Assembly: GCA_003508835.1 (NCBI GenBank)
Contig: PUFA01000066.1
Location: forward strand, 1,612,001 to 1,676,000
Reading direction: 5' to 3'
Source of the DNA: Eonycteris spelaea
Taxonomy: Eukaryota > Chordata > Mammalia > Chiroptera > Pteropodidae
Length of the DNA: 64,000 nt
A program made the translations under genes and the position numbers. Within the stretch, counting starts at the first letter, position 1; every line of letters starts with the position of its first letter. Shown piece by piece: positions 1-9,909 of this stretch. The notes below the pieces were generated by a model that was given only the letters and a program-made list of their open reading frames with translations, was not told where the DNA came from and searched no databases.

Positions 1-149
1 TTCGGTTTCCTGGGGAAATGACGATGCTCAAAGTATCTACTTTATCGAATGGATGTGGAGACCAAATGTTTTCATAGTAAAAACAGTGTCCGACACGTGG
101 GGCGTGCTCAGTAATGATTCTCTTGTTGTTGTTTGCTGTCTGTCTTGCT

Positions 150-245
150 TTCTGAGCTGGGAGCATCTTAAGCACACGAACCAGTTTATTTATCTTTGTG
201 TTCTTGGCACCTCATACAGTGCCTGGACCTAATAGATGTCACATT
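150..245 (+). mobile_element. L2 LINE, 3' end fragment
   Basis: The stretch reads like the L2 tail: a TTTATTTATCTTTGTGTTC segment, then a degraded 'cagtgcctgg' block and a 'aatagatgtcac' remnant of the terminal 'catagtaggtgctc' motif. It is short and diverged, with no coding capacity. Confidence 0.5.
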
Positions 246-844
246 GGTGCCCCGTGCTTGCAGTCTGGTCTCATGTCAGTTATTTTATTCGTACCTCCTG
301 CCTGAAGAGCACTGTTCCAGCCTGAGAAAGAAAGATTCTTCCGTCCATGCCTGACGCTTTGGGGGTTATTGGCCCAGGAAGCCCAAGAAGACCTAGGGCA
401 CGGGCAAACTGTCAGCCGTGGGGACTGGCAGTCCTCAGCAGGGGCTTTGGGGCCCCCCTGCCCTTGGCATGGGGGGGGGGGGCGGCATTTAGAATCTCAT
501 TTGGAGGCTCAGCGAGGGACGCTTCACACTGAGGGCCACAACATATGCTGTCTCTTGGGCAGTGCCAGATGGTGGGGATTTGGCACGGTTCCTTCTGTAT
601 CCGTGAGCCCGCTGACCCATTCAGTGGCTCCAAAATGCAAAAGAGAAAATATAATGGTGCTTTGAAATGCTTGGAGCTGGGAAGCCGTGAGGAGCTTGGC
701 ACAGAAGGAGCGTGCCGTTGTTGCTGGTTCTTGACTGGATTCACCCACCAGCAAAGAGGGCAGGATTCCAACCCGCTTAATGACTACCCTGGTCAGCTTT
801 CTGCTTCATTCAATCTGACCACTGTGGAAAGGCTCTGTAATAGA
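246..844. other. Unassigned sequence
   Basis: No gene or repeat family recognised. It contains an uninterrupted run of 12 G at 471-482. Frames of 61-125 codons here overlap on both strands and resemble nothing I know. Confidence 0.5.
471..482 (+). repeat. Poly-G run
   Basis: Twelve consecutive G residues follow 'cttggcat'. Such a run is slippage-prone and its length may be unreliable in an assembly. Confidence 0.9.
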
Positions 845-985
845 ATGGTGGTCAAGAGTTCAAGTCTTGGCGCCCCACTGCCTGGGCTGGAACCCCAGCT
901 TCTTTGCTTACTAGTCGTGTAAACCTTTGGCAAATGATTAAATTCTCTGTGCTTTGATTTCCTTATCTGTAAAATGGGATTATTA
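845..985 (+). mobile_element. MIR SINE
   Basis: The core MIR order is visible: a 'tggtcaagagttcaagtctt' start, then 'cttactagtcgtgtaaacct', then 'ccttatctgtaaaatgggat' and a TTATTATTG tail. Divergence is typical of an old insertion. Confidence 0.8.
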
Positions 986-1091
986 TTGCTCTAACAGCAG
1001 AAAAACATTTGGATCAACAATGCTTTTTGGCTTGTGTATCAGTATGATGACAGCTAAGTCTTCTATAGCAAATACCGCATGGCAGCAACTC

Positions 1092-1270
1092 TTCCTTACC
1101 TGCGCTATCTCATCGAGTCCTTAAAACCACCCAGTGATGTAGGTGCTATTGTTAGATCTATTTTTAAAATCAGCAACAATAATAAGAGTTCAAATGATTC
1201 TCTCAAGATCATAATGCTAGAAACCGGCAGAACTAGGATTCAGACAGTCTGGCCCACAGTCCATGCTATA
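1092..1270 (-). mobile_element. MIR SINE, reverse orientation
   Basis: Reads as a reversed MIR: 'ctcatcgagtccttaaaacc' matches the reversed 3' half, followed by 'gtgatgtaggtgctattgtt', and 'accggcagaactaggattca' matches the reversed promoter-side core. About 180 bp survive. Confidence 0.7.
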
Positions 1271-1464
1271 CTGCCCGACACATGACACAGACTTAATCAA
1301 AGAGACAGTCTCCCCTGAAGCAGGTGCTTATGATCTACTCGGGAAGATTAAAGAAAACCATGTATGCAATCATGGAAAGCAACCACACACTTGCTCAGCT
1401 TAGCTAACTGATGAGGGGCAAGCAATCTTTCTTCCCATCAAATACAAGACGTCAGTTAGCATGA

Positions 1465-1830
1465 TTTTAGCTGCAAGTAACAAATCAACTCCAAGTGTTT
1501 TCAACAATGATGACTTCAATAATTAGTATTATTTGCAGAGTTCAGGTAGCTACAGTTTGGTCAATCCAGTGGCTCAAGGACATCATTAAAGAAACTGGGT
1601 CTTGTCCACTTTCTGCATCAGCTGTGTCCATAGGCCAACCCCCTCTTGACAGGGGAGGGGTTGTCCATTCGTGGGTCATAGTTTTTAGGCATCTGAAAAC
1701 ATTGTCTAGAATCTTCTGGAAGACTTTCCATCAAGTCTCATTGGCCAGTAGTGAGTCACAGGCTTCTTCCTCAGCCAGGCGCTGGCACGGGCGTGAGACT
1801 GTCATGACTGGTCATCTGGAGTTGACTGGG
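1465..1830 (+). mobile_element. Possible copy of an unnamed interspersed repeat
   Basis: 'agctgcaagtaacaaatcaa' near the start and 'cattggccagtagtgagtca' near the end occur in the same order as in the clearer copy at 1966-2443. I cannot name the family. It could instead be a broken first half of an adjacent copy. Confidence 0.4.
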
Positions 1831-1965
1831 TGGTGAAGAAGCAACAGCCCTGGCCACCTCACGGGCTTCGTTCTTCTCTACCTTCCTTCACTTGTTTCTG
1901 CTATTCCTGCTGCCGGGATGCCTGTCTCATTCCTCAGTATCATTATGGCAAACTCTTTGTATCAT

Positions 1966-2443
1966 TTCCATCGCAAGTAATAGGAACCCCAACGAGGGGT
2001 GGCTTAAAGGACGATGGGTTTGCTTTCCTCACGTCACAAGAGGCCGAGAGGCAGGCCATGCAGAGCCGGTGTTGTGTGGTTCATTGAGATTCCAGGGACC
2101 AGGCTCTTTCTGTCTTTCTGCTCTGCATCCGCAGAGTTCACCCACAGGTTCATCACCTCCTGGTGCTAAGGTGGCAGCTTCACTGCCAGGCAGGAAGGAC
2201 AGAGAAGAAAGTAGAGGTGGTTCTGGTGCTACAGAAGCATGAAGGGCATTCTTAGGAACACCCTTCGGACGGCCATTTATGTGTCAATGGCTGGAACAGG
2301 GTCACGTGGCCGCCATCATAGTCTAGGAAAGCATCTTTGCTGGTCACCACGCCACTTGAACAAAGCCGGGGTCCTATGGTGAAGAGGGAAAGTGGCTACT
2401 GAGAAGGCAACTAGCCGTGTCTGCCACCCCCTTCATTACCCCT
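1966..2443 (+). mobile_element. Unnamed ancient interspersed repeat, best copy
   Basis: The order is 'tcgcaagtaataggaacccc', a 'ccaggctctttctgtctttc' middle, a CTCCTGGTGCTAAGGTGGC segment, a 'tgtcaatggctggaacaggg' block and a 'gcaactagccgtgtctgcca' end. The same layout recurs at 35325, 46135 and 53386, always in this orientation. It looks like an old mammal-wide element, possibly an LTR, but I do not recognise the Repbase name. Confidence 0.6.
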
Positions 2444-2611
2444 CAGCTCACACTGTAAATCCTTCCCTTTTTACCCCAAAGGAATGCACTCCCCCTGCTT
2501 TGTGAGAAAAGAAAATGAAAAAGGAAGAGGCACCATGATCTAATAAAATATACCTTTGCAGATATCACCCCACTCATTCCTCAAAACTCTCTCAGCCGGT
2601 GTTGATGGCAC

Positions 2612-2745
2612 AGCCTTGTTGGTCAGAGAACTGAGGCTCAGAGGGCAGGAATGCTTTGCCCAAAGTCATAGCTAAGTACAGGGCTTAGCAGGAATGTGCA
2701 CCTAGGTCTGTCTCACTCACAAGTGCATGCTCTCTCCCATCCACC
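2612..2745 (-). mobile_element. MIR SINE, reverse orientation
   Basis: 'aactgaggctcagagggcag' followed by 'tttgcccaaagtcatagcta' is the reversed MIR core, then 'acctaggtctgtctcactca'. Confidence 0.8.
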
Positions 2746-3600
2746 AGTTCCTGTGGGGGATGTCTGCGGGGTTCCTTGTGCCCCACGCAAGGAGAAGAAC
2801 ACACTTGCTTCTTGGCTGAATAGATGGGGCACCATGGTGGCTGGAGATGTTTCATGAGCATGGTTGGCAGCCCCTTTGACACAGAAACCAAGGACATCAC
2901 TTCTAACCGTAATGAGAACATTACGCTTGCAGGTGGGCGCTGTGCTGTGCAAAGTGCAAACGCTGACTGTTTCTCTCCTGCCTTTCCCTCCCCTGAGTTG
3001 TGCTGCGGGCAGGTTCATGAGAAGTTGGTCAGTTGGAACTGTCCCTGTTGCCCCAGTGAGAATGGGACGTTGTACATCATTCCCCTGGAAAAAGTCTCCC
3101 ATCTGTTCACTCCATGAGGATAATTACGTGTATGAATTACCCACCTTCTCCTCTCACCCCAGCCGGGGTGCAAGAGAGGGTATGCTCATGATGAAGGTCC
3201 AAGTGACCTTTGAGATGGAGGAGAATGCCTCAATCAACTCCTGGACCAGCCATCTTCCCTGAGCATGACTGTAATATTGACCGTCCATTGTAGGAGTGGA
3301 AAACTGACATTTATTTTGAAATATTTTCTGTAATAAATCTGTGATTTGAGGAAAGATCATCTGCAATTATCATTGTTGAACTCATTGTGACTTCCTGCAA
3401 CAGAAAGTTGCTGAATGTCACTGGGTTTACTTTCACCCCTTATTACCAAGGGGGAAGACCCCAGGCTGAGCAGCTTGGGAAAATGAGCCAGGTGCTTCTC
3501 GCTACAGCAACACAGTAAATCTCTCTCTCTGAAGGCCCAGCTGCAAAATACATGGGGCGGGACTTCCTCTATCTGGAAAAGTCTCGGGAGTGAGGGTTTA
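2746..3600. other. Unassigned sequence, no gene seen
   Basis: No repeat recognised. Three overlapping frames (97, 129 and 132 codons, both strands) cover 2713-3262, the pattern expected of chance openness rather than a gene. An AT-rich tail at 3295-3420 could be conserved non-coding DNA. Confidence 0.4.
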
Positions 3601-3610
3601 TGGGTAGAGT

Positions 3611-3631
3611 CTGGTCAGTGACACTGACCAG
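3611..3631. repeat. 21-bp perfect palindrome
   Basis: Arms CTGGTCAGTG and CACTGACCAG flank a single central A. GGTCA and TGACC half-sites are present but 7 bp apart, not the 3 bp of an oestrogen response element. It sits just upstream of a MIR remnant. Confidence 0.9.
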
Positions 3632-3725
3632 CGATAGTACCTTAGGCAGATAACTTCCTCTTCAGGGGCCTCAGTGCTCTCACCTGTGCAATGGGAAGAG
3701 AAGATTTAGTTTCAGTGACCCCTGT
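3632..3725 (+). mobile_element. MIR SINE fragment
   Basis: 'taccttaggcagataacttc' and 'cagtgctctcacctgtgcaa' match the MIR 'ttgggcaagttacttaacc...cctcatctgtaaaatgg' core with several changes. Confidence 0.6.
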
Positions 3726-3735
3726 GGTAAGAGAA

Positions 3736-4100
3736 TAATGGTCCCTCAAAATGTCTGAATTCTAATCCTTGGAAACAGACTATGCTAGGTTACGTGGCGA
3801 ATGGGAATTGAGGTTGCAGATGGGATTAAGATGTTTAAAATCTGATGACTTTAAAATACGGGGGTTGTTCTGGATATTCTGGGTGGCCCCAGTGTCAATC
3901 GCAAGGGTCCTGATTAGTGAACGAGGGAGGCAGACGAGGGAGGACCAGAGAGATGGCGGCGTGAGAAAGACTGAGCTGACATTGGTGACTTTGAAGCTGG
4001 AGGAAAGGGGCCATGAGCTGAGGAATGTGGGTGGCCTCTGAAAGGTGGGAAAAGCAAGGAAACAGATTATTCCTTAAAGCAACCCTGCGAACACTTTAGT
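3736..4100 (+). mobile_element. Solo LTR, MaLR/MLT1-like
   Basis: Recognisable MaLR-style landmarks occur in order: 'atggtccctcaaaatgtctg', 'ggttgcagatgggattaaga', 'ttctggatattctgggtggc', and 'tgaaaggtgggaaaagcaag'. The 3' end with the polyadenylation signal is missing. No internal retroviral genes accompany it. Confidence 0.65.
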
Positions 4101-4139
4101 TTCAGATGTGTGGGACCCATTTTGGAACCACGATGATGA

Positions 4140-4400
4140 AAGCCAGCCCTCGCAGGGTGTGCACCACATGTGCCAGGCACAGTTCTGGGCACTTTCCACC
4201 GGTTACTTCACTGCATCTTTAGAGAAACCTGAAAGGTAGGGATTATTATTGTCCTCATCATTTGACAAATGTGGGAACTGAGGCCCAGAGAAAGTGCATA
4301 ATTTGCCCAAGATCAGAGAAGTGGGAATGGTGGGGCCTGAGTGACAATCTCTTTGGATCATCAGCCCGTCCCTGTTCTCCATGCTGACGATGGGCATCTC
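4140..4400 (-). mobile_element. MIR SINE, long reverse copy
   Basis: 'catgtgccaggcacagttct', 'aaaggtagggattattattg', 'gggaactgaggcccagagaa' and 'aatttgcccaagatcagaga' follow the reversed MIR over about 200 bp, one of the more complete copies here. Confidence 0.85.
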
Positions 4401-4574
4401 TGTCTGTCTTATGTCAAGTGCTGCACAAACATGGTGTTCAGTTAGGACGACCACAAGTCCCATTTTGCTAGGGAGTCTCTACGCCCTGGATTCATGATTA
4501 ACGGTATCCTCATTCATGCTCAATGAAGACTTAGTTTGGGGAATAAATCATACACAGTATATGTTATATTATTC

Positions 4575-4715
4575 CTGTTCATACTCTTCGCTGTCCCACT
4601 GGAATGAAGCTCTACAGGGTCGGGATTTGTGCCTCCCCCTTTTAACCACTGTACCCCTGGTACCAGCCACAGCATCTGTCATAGAGGACACTCGATGAAT
4701 GAGTGAATGAATTCA
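4575..4715 (+). mobile_element. L2 LINE, 3' end
   Basis: 'atgaagctctacagggtcgg' corresponds to the L2 'gtaagctccttgagggcagg' motif, followed by 'gatttgtgcctcccc' and a terminal 'gaatgagtgaatgaattc' repeat. Confidence 0.75.
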
Positions 4716-4839
4716 GGCAATGATATCTTAGCATAAATTTATGAAATTGAGAAATGAATGAATTTGCGAGATACTGAAAGAAAAGTTTTTCGTTTGTGTT
4801 TCACACTTCGCAAACTTTTTTGGTGCTTTCTGCTTTATT

Positions 4840-5640
4840 TTCTTGTTCACACATCCCCCACTATTATGTAAACATTCATTTATTTTCTTCCATGACTTTT
4901 GATGTTTTCTGCATTTAATTTACCAGTGCCTCTGGAATTTATTTTGATGTACATAATGAGATATAGATCGGATTATATATTTTGATCTAGATCATTAGGC
5001 ACTTTCGAAATGGTCTGAATGTCATTTATTGAAAAATCTATCTTCTTCCAAACAATGCAAATGCAAGCTTCATCACATTGTAAAGTCATATCTATGCAAG
5101 TTTTTCCCCAAACTTTCTATTGAGCATTGTCACTCCATTCCCAGTCGGCCCTACGCTTCATTTATTATAAGCCTATGTGTGAGAGGACCTGGTAGAGCTA
5201 ACTCCATAATTTCTTTTTCATTCCAAGAAATACTTTTATGACTTAATTTTCCAAATTCGCTTTCGATCATTTTTCTCATGAGAATTTTGTAGAACTTCAC
5301 AATTTATAGCTTGAAAGGAAAGAAATAGATATGTAGTAAATATTAATTCTCTATCCTGGATGATGCTATGTATCTTACTATTTTGTTCTTTCTTTTCCTA
5401 GTTGTTATAATAATATCTACATGTTCTATATTATTACTTTTGAAAACTGGATTTGTTTCTGTTTTGAGTTTAACTGCTTGTTCTTAATGCATAGGACACA
5501 TTAATTTCTATATCTAGATTTTGTTCCAGTAATCTTTTTCTTTATTCCTGAATCAACACCAAATTTGGTAGAGCAAGTTTCTCTTAAATTTCCTTTTTTT
5601 TCAACCAAATTCTAGGTGTTCCTTGCGTGGTTTTCTCTTT
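4840..5640 (-). mobile_element. L1 LINE, degenerate antisense remnant
   Basis: The + strand reads like antisense L1 ORF2: 'ctggaatttattttgatgta', 'tgtcatttattgaaaaatct', then 'actttctattgagcattgtc'. The match is clear for 4840-5180 and weak beyond, where the DNA is only AT-rich. Heavily broken, so no protein could be made. Confidence 0.6.
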
Positions 5641-6164
5641 ATGGAAATGTTATAATTAACTTGCGTAGCTCCTTAAATATACGCTGATTTTGCAGTTCAT
5701 TGCACTTCTGGACGTAATTATGAGTTCTGAAATTTCTAGTTGACCCTCTTGGGTTTTCCAAGTATGTGATGTGCTAATACTCTGTTCATATGTCCTTGAA
5801 CCTATCATGGGCTGTGTCAGGTCATTAATCATGTGCTGCCTTTTGACACTTTTCCTGTCACCATCCCACATGTCATGTGCGCCTCTCCTTCTGTTTGGCA
5901 AGTTACACCGTGTGTGTCTCGGCTCCACATCTTTATTGTAAGTCGTCCGCGTTTCCAGCCCAGAGCTGCCCACACTGCAAACACCCAGTCGATAGCTATT
6001 GGCTTAATCTGATTAAAGAGTGGGAATCCGGGTAAAGCATGCATGAGCGAAACTCTTCCTCTCAGAGTTCCGAATCCAGATGTGTCCCAGGTGATTTTTC
6101 AAACAGGATGATGGGATTTGGCTTAGAGATCTGTCCTTATGAATAGCAAGCTTCGTATAGGACC
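5641..6164. other. Unassigned sequence
   Basis: No gene or repeat recognised. The single longest minus-strand frame (105 codons, 5656-5973) has no familiar motif. Confidence 0.4.
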
Positions 6165-6400
6165 ACGGTGCCCTAGGCATTGTCTTAAGGACTTGACGCA
6201 TGTTAAATCATGTAGGTCTCAGAACAAGCCTATGAAGTGGGTGCCATTGCTGCCCCCGCTTTTCATACGGAGCTTCTGAACACACAGTTGTAAGTCATCC
6301 ATCCGGTGTAACACTGTTAGAAAGAGGACAGAGCAAGGATTCAAACTAAGGCGGTGCGTCTCTAGAATCCATGCTCCTAACCTCTGGGAGGGCCATGCGG
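6165..6400 (-). mobile_element. MIR SINE, reverse orientation
   Basis: 'ccctaggcattgtcttaagg', 'cctatgaagtgggtgccatt' and 'gcaaggattcaaactaaggc' follow the reversed MIR from its 3' end to its core; 'catgctcctaacctctggga' closes it. Confidence 0.8.
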
Positions 6401-7049
6401 TAGGTCTCTTCATTGGTCTCGTCAGCACAATGCGCTGCGGTGATCTGCCGACTTTGACTGTTTGGGTGTTGGGCAGTTTTCAGTCCAATCTGACAAATTC
6501 TTCATATCTATTCTAATCTCCGTTTCGTTCTGCGTGACCTGGAGACAAAGGTTTGACCCATTGTCCAGGGCCCCATCTCTGAGGCACACAGCTGAAGACA
6601 TTGTCTAACTGGGGCCGATATTTTACCCCAGTCCCAGGGCCTGGTCACCCTGTGATGTAATGTAAAAATGGCGGTGCCCTTGTTGGCAGGGAAGAAGTTG
6701 CCGGGCAGGAGGGCTCTGGGTACATCTGTAGCCCCTCCATTTCCCTGCTCCTGGTGAACAGGTTGCAAACCATCTCCCAGTGATGCGATCACAGAGGTGG
6801 CTCCTCCTACTGGACACTCCGTTCTTCTGAGAGTCCCAACGGGACTGATTTTTCTAATGGTTCTGATGTCTTGTCATAGAAAAACTGGAACTAATCAAGG
6901 GCTTGTTCGTTGGCACCTCCGGTTTCACAGCTTGGAGAACTGGGGACATCTGACATCCCGTTTCAGGTACAGGAGGGTTTGTTGAGTCCAGGGATCGCTC
7001 ATGCTGTTACTGCAAACTAGGAGAGAGAGGACAGGTGGGCTTTTGACCA
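6401..7049. other. Unassigned sequence
   Basis: No coding, RNA or repeat signature found. Two overlapping minus-strand frames of 94 and 64 codons (6508-6817) read the same DNA in different registers, arguing against either being real. Confidence 0.4.
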
Positions 7050-7130
7050 GGTTATAGCAGTGGAGGTGGAGACCTGTGGTCGAATTCTAGGTATTTTAAA
7101 AGGAAGGACCAACAGGATTCACTGCCACTT
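7050..7130 (-). mobile_element. L2 LINE, internal fragment, antisense
   Basis: 'agcagtggaggtggagacct', then 'gtcgaattctaggtatttta' and 'ggaccaacaggattcactgc' match the reversed L2 reverse-transcriptase C-terminal coding region. Confidence 0.7.
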
Positions 7131-8372
7131 TCTATGACGCATAAGAGAAGGAAGAAAAGCAAAACGATGCCATTGCCACTCCCGGCCATGAGCGTGTATT
7201 CTGCTGAACATGGTGGCCAACCCACGGCATGTGTATGGACAGGATGAAGTTTTCCTGAAGAACTAAGGAAACAGTGGGCGGGCGAGGCCCAGCAAGGAGG
7301 GGAGAAATGATGCATGAGGGGGTGTCCTTTACTTTGGAAAGGTATCATGCCTGTCACTGAAGCTCCTGCTGGAAAGTGGGAAGTAAGCGCCTGGTCTGGA
7401 CAGGTGATGGAAGAAGCATAGTCCAGAAGCACTTCATGACCTGAGAGAATTTGCAGAGGGGAGAGATTGTCAGCCTAACTCGTCAGATCTGCCTTACCAC
7501 GGGAACTGTGGGATCGAAGTCCCGCTCACCACCACCCACAGCACACGTACACGTCTATCTTTCTCACTTCTGAAATTCAAGTTCAACAAGGTGTCCCTTT
7601 GGTTGGAGCTCATTGTCCATTAGTTGAGCTGAATATCTTGTCTCTTTAAAAATGTCAAGTCCGTAAAATCACGGATCAAGACACCTAAGTAATTTAAGGG
7701 AAATCGTTGTCAATGACCAACTGTTTTATATTTATTTCAGTGCACGGCACACCTAGATTAGAAGAATAGCAGTGCGCAGGGATGTGCCCTGTGAAAATCT
7801 GCTTTTAGGCGACAATTAGAATCCTATTTTTCCATCGCCTTCTATTGTGATTTCCGACATGAGTAATTGAACTTCTGCTCTTCCACTAGCCATAGGGTTT
7901 CCCAGGACTGCCCTTCTATGTGCAATATCATCTTTACACCAATATTTTTATAGACCAGGGGAGCTGTTGGAGCTTAGGTCTCTCGAAGGCATCTTGGTGT
8001 CCTGCTCGTAGCCAGGCATCCATTTGGAGCTGGGCTTTTGCAGGGAGGCTGCCTGAAGCTTTAAATGGGTGCCCCAGCCTCCGGTTCTGGGCAGTCTGCA
8101 GCCAGCTGCATTAGGAGTGAGTTATGATGTCAGTATTCCAGAATTCTTCATAAAGTCTCCTGAGCAAAAAAACGCTGTTACTCCACCTCCCCTAAGTCAC
8201 ATTTGGAGTTGATTAACGAGCAGAGGCACAGAAAAATCTATGGCTTGGGTGGAACAAGAAAGAGTGAAATCATTTCTGCTTTAAGAAATCACCATGCCCC
8301 AATTATTTTATTTGTTAAGAAAAAGGGATTTCATTTTCTATGTATTCCCTGCTCTAAATTCTAGATTCAAAG
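7131..8372. other. Unassigned sequence
   Basis: No gene or repeat family recognised. A minus-strand frame of 126 codons covers 7052-7432, partly over the L2 fragment, so it is not a gene. The AT-rich part from 8100 may belong to the conserved-looking block around 8.5-9.1 kb. Confidence 0.4.
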
Positions 8373-8386
8373 AAAAAAAAAAAAAA
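8373..8386 (+). repeat. Poly-A run
   Basis: Fourteen A residues follow 'gattcaaag'. No recognisable element lies immediately upstream, so it is not clearly a retroposon tail. Confidence 0.85.
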
Positions 8387-8752
8387 CAATTTGGATCTAT
8401 ACCCCTCTCTCTTTACCTTTATCCCTGCTTATTTGCCCCAAGATAGAAAATCCAGCCATGCCCTTGAGGGGGCAGCTGTCTTGGCTCTTTGGGACCTGTT
8501 TTAAATCCCATCTAGTTTACATGAAATAAATCTGCAACCCCCTGATGAAAGTCATTGCCTCCTGGCTGCAAAGAGGCGGTCCTAAGCGAAAACTGTGGTT
8601 GGCCGAGCCCAGCCTGACCCCTCCATGGTCCTTCCCAGCATGGGCACAGAGCCTCCCACCAGCTGGGGCATCTTGGACATCTAATCCTTGGGGGAAAGTC
8701 ACTTGGCACAATTCACTGCTTGATATTGGTGCCTTTTGTGGAGTTGCTTAGG

Positions 8753-8788
8753 CTAATTAAAAGTCATGCTGTGCATGATTTTAATTAG
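8753..8788. promoter_or_regulatory. Inverted repeat of homeodomain-type TAATTA sites
   Basis: The left arm CTAATTAAAAGTCATG (8753-8768) pairs with the right arm CATGATTTTAATTAG (8774-8788) across 15 bp, with one extra G at 8763 and the 5-nt spacer CTGTG. Each arm holds a TAATTA core, the classic homeodomain binding sequence. Confidence 0.75.
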
Positions 8789-9007
8789 GATTCACATCAG
8801 GCCAGGCAAGGCTTTCAAAGGGAGAGGAAACCACACACTGAGGTTTCAGAGAGTGGGAGACAGCGGGGAGGGAGGACTGCTATTTATAACCCTTCCTGCC
8901 ACGTGCCCACTGTGGAGGCCGACAGACATGTCTCCCCTTCCCAAAGGGCAAAGGAGCCGGAACTCGGGAGTCCGATTCGGGCTGCTTGGTTCACGTTTTC
9001 ATAAGCC

Positions 9008-9035
9008 GAAGTTTCTGGAATTTTCTAGAATTTTC
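9008..9035. promoter_or_regulatory. Six-unit heat shock element array
   Basis: Alternating GAA and TTC triplets start at 9008, 9013, 9018, 9023, 9028 and 9033, each exactly 5 bp from the last with no mismatch. HSF1 trimers bind inverted nGAAn pentamers; three units suffice in known promoters. Part of the array is a 10-bp near-duplication, so it may have grown by slippage. No gene is visible beside it. Confidence 0.7.
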
Positions 9036-9254
9036 CTTCATCGCAGTAGAGGGCTGCACACTCCATTTCGTTAAAGATGAGAAAGAGTCAGCGTTTTGAA
9101 CGCCAGCCCACCACTGACTCTCGGGGTTTTCACATCCTTGAAGTTCAGCCTCTAGATTCACATTGGACCCCGGGCTGGTTATGAACAGGAAGCAGAACCA
9201 CTAGTGCCCAGTAGAGCTGGTGCTGTTTCAACCCGGTTTGACCGCCCAGGGTCA

Positions 9255-9330
9255 AATGAGTCATCCCATGTCAAGTGCTTATGTGCAGTGCCTGACACAC
9301 AGTGGTAGGAGCTATTATAAATATAATCAT
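9255..9330 (+). mobile_element. MIR SINE, 3' part
   Basis: 'tcaagtgcttatgtgcagtg' then 'cctgacacacagtggtagga' and 'gctattataaat' match the MIR 3' end. Confidence 0.7.
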
Positions 9331-9367
9331 TTCACGTGTTTCCTTCTGATTTCAGTTTCTGTGGGAT

Positions 9368-9455
9368 CAGAGATTGGGTTCAATTCATCTTTGTACTCTG
9401 AGGGCCTAGAAAATTGCTGGTCCATCACTGCAGCTGTATAAAATGTTTGTTGATT
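9368..9455 (+). mobile_element. L2 LINE, 3' end
   Basis: 'attcatctttgtactctgag', 'ggcctagaaaattgctggtc' and 'aaaatgtttgttgatttc' match the L2 terminus. Confidence 0.65.
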
Positions 9456-9778
9456 TCCTCATGAGGAGGTGAAACACTCAGTCATAGCCCACTCTAAACG
9501 GGAAGATGCTTGTATCAATGGGAATGACCTGACTAACTCTGTCTTATGCTTTAAAGATATCTTGTGTCATATGAACGAGATATATGGAGCCAAAAGATCC
9601 CCGGGCTGGTGTGGCAGCAGTAGCACATCACCATGAATGCAGAGTCTTTCCACACTTGTGCTGTTCATCCTCATGCCTGCAACCTCATGATCACAACTTG
9701 GCTGCCAAGATCTTGCTCTTTCATCCCTAGAAGGCAGAAGGAGTCAGGGGCAAAAGGTTTGCCATGAGGCTATGTCTG

Positions 9779-9796
9779 TTTTTGTTTGTTTGTTTG
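9779..9796 (+). repeat. (TTTG)n microsatellite
   Basis: About four TTTG units ending in TTTGACAG. Confidence 0.85.
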
Positions 9797-9890
9797 ACAG
9801 TGGGCAGCCCCTAACATACTTCTTACATCTCACTAACCAGAAGATTCACACGCCAACTCCTGAACCAATTGCTGGCAAAGGGGAAAAGGA

Positions 9891-9909
9891 TATAACCATG
9901 ATGGTTATA
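9891..9909. repeat. 19-bp perfect palindrome
   Basis: TATAACCAT and ATGGTTATA flank a single central G. No known factor site of this exact form comes to mind. Confidence 0.9.

Larger units (their letters stand above)
8500..9080. promoter_or_regulatory. Candidate conserved non-coding block
   Basis: Repeat-free DNA carries two dense motif structures: a TAATTA-containing inverted repeat at 8753-8788 and a heat-shock-element array at 9008-9035. A TATTTATAA stretch lies at 8881-8889. No exon signals were recognised. Regulatory function is inferred from motif content only. Confidence 0.4.
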
